DNA of 28,778 nt from RGIG2094 sp045660065 (lineage in GTDB: Bacteria > Bacillota > Clostridia > RGIG6154). The number at the start of each line of letters is the position of its first letter. Positions within the stretch are counted from its first letter, which is position 1. The notes below the pieces were generated by a model. It was not told the origin of the DNA and did not search any database. It saw only the letters and a list, made by a program, of their open reading frames with translations. Shown here piece after piece: positions 23,311 through 28,778 of the stretch. The DNA lies in assembly GCA_045660065.1 (NCBI GenBank), contig JAZRDC010000065.1, forward strand, positions 1-28,778, in the 5' to 3' direction. Position numbers and translations under genes: made by a program.

Positions 23311-23340
23311 ATTGTATGAGTAATATAAAAAACTTTATGC
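23311..23340 (-). promoter_or_regulatory. Sigma-E-like promoter of yqfC
   Basis: On the minus strand CATACAAT (23311-23318) matches the sigma-E -10 consensus, and GCATAAAG (23333-23340) supplies the ATA core of the -35, with 14 bases between. In Bacillus yqfC-yqfD is in the sigma-E regulon, so the match fits the gene. Confidence 0.6.
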
Positions 23341-23366
23341 AATAAAATATATGGAGGTGTTAACAG

Positions 23367-24302
23367 ATGCTTACTAAAAAACTTGGTGATATTTTTAATT
23401 CTTTAATATGTATATCGGCAATCTGCTTTTTACTTATTTACCCTATGTATTGCATTGAATCTGCAAAAGAAGGTCTTTCTACTGCACTTTACATAGTTTT
23501 GCCATCGATTTTTCCTTTTATGGTGCTTTCAAGATTTATTATTTCATCAGGACTGCACTTTACCGCATCAAAATTTATCGGCAAACCTTTTGAGAAACTT
23601 TTCGGCGTTGACAGGCAGTATGCTACTGTTTTTCTTTTGGGTTGTCTTGGAGGTTATCCCATTGGGTCAATTATTTTGAGTGGTCTTTTAAAAAAGCAAG
23701 AAATTTCTAAAGAAACTGCAGAGCATCTGGTGGGCATATGCAATAATGCAAGTCCGATGTTTATAACAGGAACCGTCGGCACTTTGATTTTAAAAAGCAC
23801 TTATTACGGTTATGTGCTGTATGCAATTCATTTGTTTTGTGTATGTTTGTGCGGATTTATTATGAAGATAATTTTTAAGGCAGAACTTACAGGCAATATT
23901 ACATATAAAAAAAGCCAAAAAAATAATTTCCCTCTTTCTGAGGCAGTAACAAGTTCAGGTATAAATATGCTGAACATCGCAAGTTATATTATTATCTTTT
24001 CTGTTATTTCAGAGTTTATTGTACTTCTTTTTAAAAACACCGATTGCTCTTTTATTTTATGCCTTCTTGAAATCACAATTGGTATTAAACATTGCACTTT
24101 AAGTTCTATGCCCGAAATAATTAAAATTTCAATGATATCTTTTGCCTTAGGTTTTTCGGGACTTTGCGTTTTTTCCCAAAGCAAAGCGGTTTTTGGAGAT
24201 TTAAACATTTCATTTTACAAATATTTTTTTGCCAAATTTTTAATCGCAACGCTATCTTTTATAACAACTTACTTTGTTTTTACCATTATTTTCTCGCATT
24301 GA
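23367..24302 (+). CDS. ylbJ: Sporulation integral membrane protein YlbJ
   Basis: YlbJ is a polytopic membrane protein conserved in endospore formers and required for heat-resistant spores in Bacillus. The 311 residues contain about seven hydrophobic segments and the Gate-like (nucleoside recognition) motifs GGYPIGS and GICNNASPMF. It is shorter than the roughly 400-residue Bacillus protein, mainly at the C-terminal end. The ATG at 23367 follows GGAGGTG. It is divergent from yqfC, consistent with shared mother-cell expression, although I could not fix a well-spaced promoter for it. Confidence 0.92.
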   Translation: MLTKKLGDIFNSLICISAICFLLIYPMYCIESAKEGLSTALYIVLPSIFPFMVLSRFIISSGLHFTASKFIGKPFEKLFGVDRQYATVFLLGCLGGYPIGSIILSGLLKKQEISKETAEHLVGICNNASPMFITGTVGTLILKSTYYGYVLYAIHLFCVCLCGFIMKIIFKAELTGNITYKKSQKNNFPLSEAVTSSGINMLNIASYIIIFSVISEFIVLLFKNTDCSFILCLLEITIGIKHCTLSSMPEIIKISMISFALGFSGLCVFSQSKAVFGDLNISFYKYFFAKFLIATLSFITTYFVFTIIFSH

Positions 24303-24338
24303 AAGTCTGCCGGTGGAAAACATAACCTTGGTGATATT

Positions 24339-25085
24339 TTGATATTATTGATGTTAATTGCAGGCAGTATATACCTTATAAAAAGTCATTTAAACTCTGT
24401 TACTCATTCAAAGTCATTTATTGATGAAACACCTTTTTCTGTTACGAAAAACACAAGGTTTATTTATAATAAAAATTTTGAAAAACTCTATGGAGATTTT
24501 ATTTTTGGGAAAAACAATGAATATGTAGCGGTATTATATGTGGGCTATGGTACAAACCCTGAGTTTTTAAAATGTTTAAAACAATACTATATAAATGCCG
24601 AGTACAGCATTGTAATCATATGTGCAAACGGTTTTGAAATAAGCGGAGGAAATAAAAAGGTTGACGACTGCATTTTGGCAGAAGAACTTACAAACTGGCT
24701 TTGTGTTATAAAAGACACATTTGGCTGCAGAGCAAAAATCCTGTTGCATGGATTTTCCTACACAGCCCTTGCAGTTTTAAATTGTTCTGACTATTGCTAT
24801 GCCATTTTTGCGGACAACACTCACCTTTGTCCTGTTTACAATTACAAAGAAATCAAAAATAAAATTTTAAAGCGTTTTTATAAAAATAAATCCCGGACTT
24901 CACTTCCCGGGATAAATGTTTCTGTTTTTTTAAGTTCTGAAAAATCGCTTTCAAAATCAACTTATAAATTATATGAGATAGCAGATTGTAAAAAATCGGT
25001 ATATATTTACGAAAAATTTGACAGTAAAGAATATTTAAAAAAGCTCAGATATTTCATCACGCACCTAAAACCACCTGAAGAATAA
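24339..25085 (+). CDS. Degenerate alpha/beta-hydrolase-like membrane-anchored protein
   Basis: This is a 248-residue protein of unknown function. A hydrophobic N-terminus (2-15) suggests a signal anchor. The rest follows the alpha/beta-hydrolase plan: YVAVLYVGYG, then IVIICANGFEISGG (91-104) where active relatives have a D-x-RG-x-GxS turn, then ILLHGFSYTALAVL (134-147) at the nucleophile elbow. The elbow reads G-F-S-Y-T, not G-x-S-x-G, and no clear acid/histidine pair is seen in the expected place, so it may be inactive. The start is uncertain: TTG at 24339 (3 nt from GGTGAT) or ATG at 24351. It lies 36 nt after ylbJ, and its 3' end overlaps convergent bofA by 29 bp. Confidence 0.65.
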   Translation: MILLMLIAGSIYLIKSHLNSVTHSKSFIDETPFSVTKNTRFIYNKNFEKLYGDFIFGKNNEYVAVLYVGYGTNPEFLKCLKQYYINAEYSIVIICANGFEISGGNKKVDDCILAEELTNWLCVIKDTFGCRAKILLHGFSYTALAVLNCSDYCYAIFADNTHLCPVYNYKEIKNKILKRFYKNKSRTSLPGINVSVFLSSEKSLSKSTYKLYEIADCKKSVYIYEKFDSKEYLKKLRYFITHLKPPEE

Positions 25086-25332
25086 GCATAAGTGCCGCCC
25101 CGGGTATTCCAAGAACACCTACTGTAATTGCGGTAAATATGTTTATTCCAATCTGAAAATTTACTATTCCGCCAACAAGATTTATAAACAGCAAAAACAC
25201 CCCGCCCGCTATTGCGTTACCTACGAGTTTTATTGCAAATTTTAATGGTGTATAAAAAATTCTTATTAAAAAGAACAACAAAACCAAACCTACAGCGTAT
25301 GCCGCAATAAGATTATTTTCAAACATTTCCAA
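25057..25332 (-). CDS. bofA: Pro-sigma-K processing inhibitor BofA family protein
   Basis: BofA is a small membrane protein that, in Bacillus, holds the SpoIVFB protease inactive until the checkpoint signal. The 91-residue protein has two strongly hydrophobic segments and the C-terminal signature NIFTAITVGVLGIPGAALML typical of the family. The start may be TTG at 25332, 7 nt after GGGGAT, or ATG at 25326. It is convergent with the hydrolase-like gene, overlapping by 29 bp, and lies upstream of neither sigK nor spoIVF here. Confidence 0.9.
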   Translation of the reverse strand: MEMFENNLIAAYAVGLVLLFFLIRIFYTPLKFAIKLVGNAIAGGVFLLFINLVGGIVNFQIGINIFTAITVGVLGIPGAALMLILQVVLGA

Positions 25333-25395
25333 AGTTAATCCCCACTTTCGCTTTTGCTGTCAGTTAATTATATTCTGTTTGTCCTTTTGTTATTA

Positions 25396-25424
25396 CAAGA
25401 AAAAGCACCTTCTTCAGGTGCTTT
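25396..25424 (-). terminator. uvrC terminator
   Basis: AAAGCACCT (25402-25410) and AGGTGCTTT (25416-25424) form a perfect 9-bp stem with a 5-nt loop, followed leftward by a U-rich tract. It overlaps the uvrC stop codon by two bases. Confidence 0.85.
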
Positions 25425-27234
25425 AAATTGTAGACAGCAGTTTTATATGAGTAACTATTTTTTCTGCCTCGACTTGTGAAATGCCCTTTATTTCGGCAAT
25501 TTGTTCAGGTGTGGCATTTTTTATATTTTCCAGAGTTTTGAATTTGCTCATAAGAGCCATATATCTGCTTTTTCCGATGCCCGGAATTTTCATCAGTTCA
25601 CTTTCCATATTTTTCTTTTTGCGCAAAAGTCTGTGATAAGAAATTGCAACTCTGTGCATTTCGTCCTGAATTTCTGTGGCAAGTTTAAAGCACTTTGTTC
25701 CAATCGGGATATTAAACTCTTTATTTTCAGAAACAATATCACGGGTTTTGTGCTTATCATCTTTGATAATTCCAAGAACGGGAACTGTAACTCCGATTTC
25801 TAAAAGTGCAGATTTTGCCGCATTTACCTGACCCTTTCCACCATCAACAAAAACAATATCAGGGGTTTTATCAAAACTTTCGTCTTTTTTATCGTGAGTA
25901 AATCTGCGGCTTAAAACTTCTTTCATTGCACCGTAATCATCCTGACCTGAGAGGGTTTTTATTTTAAATTTACGATACTGTCTTTTTACAGAAAGTCCGT
26001 TTTCAAACACAACCATTGATGCAACAATTTCGCTTCCCGAAGTGTTTGAAATATCATACGCTTCAATTCTTTCAGGAATTTTTTCCAAATTAAGATAATG
26101 TCTGAACTGTTCCAAGGCTTCAATATTATCTTTATTTTTGTGCAAAAGTTTTTTGTTGGCTATTGCCTCGGTGGCATTTTTCATTGCCATTTCTACAAGT
26201 TTTACATTATCTCCACGCATAGGTTTTGTAATTAAAACTTTCGAGCCTTTTAACCCTGACAAAAACTCTGCTACATCTTCTGTGTTTTCAGGAAGATGTG
26301 AAACAAAAATATTCTTTGGCGGAGAATAATCTGAGTAATGTTGCATTAAAAAAGCTTCCATTATGCTATCGTCTGAGTCAAACACCGTGTTATTCATAAA
26401 GAATGCTTTTTTATCAATCAACTTACCTTTTTTAAAGTGAAGGAGCCCGATACATACATCGTTATTTTCTTTTACAAGGCATAAAACATCTTTATCCTTA
26501 TCGTCTGTTGAAACAGTAAGTTGACTTTCGTTCATTTTATTGATACCTGCTATTTTATCCCTTAAAACTGCCGCCTCTTCAAACTTAAACTCTTGTGCCG
26601 CATCGGTCATTTTTTTTGTAAGGTCTGCAATAAGGTTCTCAGAATTCCCGCTTAAAACACGCGCTGCTTCTTTGATTTTTGTCATATACTCCTGGTGGGT
26701 GATTTTGCCTGTGCAAGGCGCATCACATCTGTTTATATGGTGATTAAGGCAGGGATTTTTGATGTTTTTCAAATCCCCCTTACATTCTCTTATTTTAAAA
26801 ATTTTGCAAAGAAGCACGATTACTTGTTTTGCGTGTTGTGAACTTATAAAAGGTCCGAAATATTCAGAGTTCTTGTTCTCTTTTCTTCTGGCAAGAACAA
26901 GTCTTGGGAAAAGTTCATTGGTAATTTCAATATAAGGATATCCTTTATCATCTTTAAGAAGAATGTTGTATTTTGGGCGATACTTTTTTATAAGGGAACA
27001 CTCTAAATTTAAAGCCTCTGCCTCGGTATTGGTTACAATATACTCTAAATGGTCAATATTGGAAACCATTGCCAACACCTTGGGAGTATGAGAAGAATTT
27101 TTTCTGAAATACTGAGTAACACGATTTTTGAGTATTTTTGCTTTTCCAACATAAATAACCGTATCGTCAGCAGATTTCATTATATAAACTCCCGGACTCT
27201 CGGGAAGTGCTTTTAAAAATTCATCAGTTACCAT
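25423..27234 (-). CDS. uvrC: Excinuclease ABC subunit C
   Basis: UvrC makes both incisions in nucleotide excision repair. The 603-residue protein shows the GIY-YIG nuclease domain (PGVYIMK at 14-20, IYVGKAK at 27-33). A cysteine set follows (Cys151, 162, 170, 174) with the spacing of the iron-sulfur ligands described for E. coli UvrC. The UVR motif (about 200-232) binds UvrB. The RNase H-like nuclease half has YDISNTSGSEIVASM and VDGGKGQ, and the C-terminus has tandem helix-hairpin-helix motifs with PGIGKSRY. The ATG at 27234 follows AAAGGAGG. It lies downstream of the HPr gene, separated by a hairpin. Confidence 0.98.
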   Translation of the reverse strand: MVTDEFLKALPESPGVYIMKSADDTVIYVGKAKILKNRVTQYFRKNSSHTPKVLAMVSNIDHLEYIVTNTEAEALNLECSLIKKYRPKYNILLKDDKGYPYIEITNELFPRLVLARRKENKNSEYFGPFISSQHAKQVIVLLCKIFKIRECKGDLKNIKNPCLNHHINRCDAPCTGKITHQEYMTKIKEAARVLSGNSENLIADLTKKMTDAAQEFKFEEAAVLRDKIAGINKMNESQLTVSTDDKDKDVLCLVKENNDVCIGLLHFKKGKLIDKKAFFMNNTVFDSDDSIMEAFLMQHYSDYSPPKNIFVSHLPENTEDVAEFLSGLKGSKVLITKPMRGDNVKLVEMAMKNATEAIANKKLLHKNKDNIEALEQFRHYLNLEKIPERIEAYDISNTSGSEIVASMVVFENGLSVKRQYRKFKIKTLSGQDDYGAMKEVLSRRFTHDKKDESFDKTPDIVFVDGGKGQVNAAKSALLEIGVTVPVLGIIKDDKHKTRDIVSENKEFNIPIGTKCFKLATEIQDEMHRVAISYHRLLRKKKNMESELMKIPGIGKSRYMALMSKFKTLENIKNATPEQIAEIKGISQVEAEKIVTHIKLLSTI

Positions 27235-27258
27235 ATGCTCCCTCCTTTATATTAAATA

Positions 27259-27280
27259 ATGCCCGCTATAAAGCGGGCAT
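27259..27280 (-). terminator. Hairpin after the HPr gene
   Basis: ATGCCCGCT (27259-27267) and AGCGGGCAT (27272-27280) form a GC-rich 9-bp stem with a 4-nt loop. The leftward tail is ATTATTTAAT, a weak U-tract, so some read-through into uvrC is likely. No separate uvrC promoter is evident. Confidence 0.6.
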
Positions 27281-27287
27281 AAACAAA

Positions 27288-27557
27288 TCAAACTATATCC
27301 GAAAAATCCGAATTAACTAAAGATACCATTGCATCTATTGCATCTCTTTCATCCGGTCCGTCTGCAATAATACTGATCTCCGTACCCTGAAGCACTCCAA
27401 GAGACAATACACCAAGAAGACTTTTTGCGTTAACTCTGCGTTCGTTCTTCTCAATCCATACACTGCACTTGTACTCATTTGCCTTTTGTATGAATGATGT
27501 TGCAGGTCTTGAATGCAAACCTACTCTATTTTGAATAACAACAGTTTCGGAAATCAT
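27288..27557 (-). CDS. ptsH: HPr phosphocarrier protein
   Basis: HPr relays phosphate from enzyme I to sugar-specific PTS enzymes and, through seryl phosphorylation, takes part in catabolite control in Bacillota. The 89 residues include the phosphorylatable His15 in RVGLHSRPA and the regulatory Ser46 in VNAKSLLGV, so it can serve in both roles and is not a His-less Crh. The ATG at 27557 has GGGGGAG; the frame is open further upstream but without a site. The gene encoding enzyme I is not adjacent, an isolated arrangement common in Clostridia. Confidence 0.92.
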   Translation of the reverse strand: MISETVVIQNRVGLHSRPATSFIQKANEYKCSVWIEKNERRVNAKSLLGVLSLGVLQGTEISIIADGPDERDAIDAMVSLVNSDFSDIV

Positions 27558-27594
27558 ATTTCTCCCCCTAATGCAATTTATGTTTAATACTATT

Positions 27595-27623
27595 ATAATA
27601 CTAAAAAAAGGCAAATAAGTCAA
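27595..27623 (-). promoter_or_regulatory. Promoter of the HPr gene
   Basis: TTGACT (27618-27623) and TATTAT (27595-27600) are 17 bases apart on the minus strand, between glmS and the HPr gene. Confidence 0.72.
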
Positions 27624-27650
27624 CAAAATATTGCAATTTTTTTTATTTTT

Positions 27651-28778
27651 TTACTCAACAGTTACAGATTTTGCCAAATTTTTGGGTTTATCTACATCCA
27701 AGCCTTTGTTGTATGAAACATAATATGCAAATAACTGAAGATAAATGATTGCCAGAAGTCCTGAAAAATATTTATTTATATCAGGCACATCTATCACAAT
27801 ATCTGCAATTGAATTTAATTCTTCCATATCTTTTGTTTTTATGGCAACAACTGTTGCCCCTCTTGCTTTTACTTCTTTTATATTTCCAATCATTTTTTCA
27901 ACCAGTTCTTTTTCGGTGCACAATGCAAAAACAACTGTGCCCTCTTCAACAAGGGAAATTGTTCCGTGTTTAAGTTCACCTGCGGCATAACTCTGAGCGT
28001 TTATATATGATATTTCTTTGAGTTTCAACGCACCTTCCGATGCTAAATAATAATCAAGACCTCTGCCTATAAAAAACATATTGTCTTTATTTAAAAATTC
28101 TTTTGAAAGATCGTTTATTTTCTTATGGTCTTTTAATATGGATTTTATATATTCTGGAAATCTGATCATTTGCTCTAAAAATTCTTTACTGACTATCTTT
28201 TTAATTTTAGAAATATACACAGCAAGAAGATAAAAAACAGCCGTCTGTGTAAGATAGCCTTTGGTGGTGGCAACTGCAATTTCAGGTCCTGCGTTGGTAC
28301 AGATAACATTTTTACTTTCTCTTGCAATAGTGCTTTGTTTAACATTGACAATTGATATTACCTCTGCACCTTTTTTTCTTGCAAGTTTCAATGCAGATAA
28401 TGTATCGGCAGTTTCTCCCGACTGACTGACCGCTATTACCAAATCACCCTTATTTATTATGGGGTCTCCATATTTAAACTCAGATGCAAGTTCAACCACT
28501 GTATGAATTCTTGTAAAATCCTCAAGAATTTTCTTTCCCACCAAACCTGCGTTATATGCACTTCCACAACCTATAATAAAAATTTTATTAAGATTCTTAA
28601 AATAACTTTTGGGCAGGTTAATTTCGCTCAAGTCAACATTTCCATCTTTCATTCTCGGTAAAATTGTATCTTCTACCGCCTTTGGTTGCTCCATAATTTC
28701 TTTTAGCATAAAAAATTCGTAGCCTTGTTTATCTGCCACAGTTTCACATTGGTCTATTTCATATATTTCTTTTTTTAT
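27651..28778 (-). CDS. glmS: Glucosamine-6-phosphate synthase, 3' part
   Basis: GlmS makes glucosamine-6-phosphate from fructose-6-phosphate and glutamine for cell-wall synthesis. Only the C-terminal 375 residues are inside the window. The frame stays open to the right edge, so the GTG at 28739 is an internal codon and not a start. Both SIS domains are present: the first begins IFIIGCGSAYNAGLVGKKIL with the AVSQSGETADTL sugar-phosphate site. The C-terminus ends LDVDKPKNLAKSVTVE, the family's hallmark. The N-terminal glutaminase domain lies beyond the edge. No terminator was seen between glmS and the HPr promoter. Confidence 0.96.
   Translation of the reverse strand: MKKEIYEIDQCETVADKQGYEFFMLKEIMEQPKAVEDTILPRMKDGNVDLSEINLPKSYFKNLNKIFIIGCGSAYNAGLVGKKILEDFTRIHTVVELASEFKYGDPIINKGDLVIAVSQSGETADTLSALKLARKKGAEVISIVNVKQSTIARESKNVICTNAGPEIAVATTKGYLTQTAVFYLLAVYISKIKKIVSKEFLEQMIRFPEYIKSILKDHKKINDLSKEFLNKDNMFFIGRGLDYYLASEGALKLKEISYINAQSYAAGELKHGTISLVEEGTVVFALCTEKELVEKMIGNIKEVKARGATVVAIKTKDMEELNSIADIVIDVPDINKYFSGLLAIIYLQLFAYYVSYNKGLDVDKPKNLAKSVTVE

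Noticed and set aside
23320..23348. Sigma-E-like promoter for ylbJ (GTAATAT, then AATAAAAT 14 bases later)
   Set aside because: The predicted start of transcription would fall inside the ylbJ ribosome binding site, so the spacing does not work.
27745..27990. Plus-strand frames opposite glmS
   Set aside because: The composition mirrors the glmS codons, and there is no start signal or known domain.
28739..28739. GTG as the start of a short SIS-domain protein
   Set aside because: The frame continues unbroken to the window edge with typical GlmS linker sequence, so it is an internal codon of glmS.

Overview
The window reads as a chromosomal segment of a low-GC, spore-forming member of the Clostridia (Bacillota). 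The reasons are AT-rich DNA, strong AGGAGG-type ribosome binding sites, frequent TTG and GTG starts, consensus sigma-A promoters with 17-bp spacers, intrinsic terminators, and sporulation-family genes (yqfC, yqfD, ylbJ, bofA). The archaeal/eukaryotic-type ProS, the CarD regulator and the ThiT thiamine transporter fit an anaerobic, probably host-associated Clostridia lineage. The species cannot be named from the sequence alone.

Layout from left to right. (1) 2-1255: a membrane GT2 glycosyltransferase, divergent from radA. (2) 1408-6484: radA; a tail-to-tail overlapping small cysteine-rich unknown on the other strand; then carD-ispD-ispF-proS behind a near-perfect promoter and closed by a terminator. 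This resembles the Bacillus radA-disA-yacL-ispD-ispF region, but disA and yacL are absent. (3) 6551-15186: the accessory part. A divergent AraC-type regulator faces a cytoplasmic GH42-like glycoside hydrolase. Downstream on the same strand, behind its own promoter, are a 979-residue secreted multidomain beta-sandwich protein and a secreted purple-acid-phosphatase-like metallophosphoesterase. (4) 15183-16078: a TPP riboswitch with terminator controlling the ECF thiamine transporter subunit thiT. (5) 16086-18605: divergent glyA and cca, fired from back-to-back promoters whose -35 boxes form a palindrome. (6) 18604-23340: the conserved block yqfC-yqfD-phoH-ybeY-era-yqzL-recO, transcribed leftward, with a sigma-E-like promoter ahead of yqfC. 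(7) 23367-25332: ylbJ, a degenerate alpha/beta-hydrolase-like membrane-anchored protein, and convergent bofA. (8) 25396-28778: uvrC, HPr and the 3' part of glmS, all leftward; glmS runs off the right edge.

Most of the window is housekeeping: DNA repair (radA, recO, uvrC), isoprenoid precursor synthesis (ispD, ispF), translation, tRNA and rRNA maturation (proS, cca, ybeY, era), one-carbon metabolism (glyA), thiamine uptake, amino-sugar synthesis and PTS regulation. The part most likely to hold undescribed biology is 6.5-14.4 kb. There, two exported proteins share a homologous C-terminal-type module and sit beside a regulator/hydrolase pair. A perfect 10-bp inverted repeat brackets the promoter of the exported pair. 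No tRNA, rRNA, CRISPR array, insertion sequence or prophage was seen, and no gene-free stretch exceeds about 230 bases.
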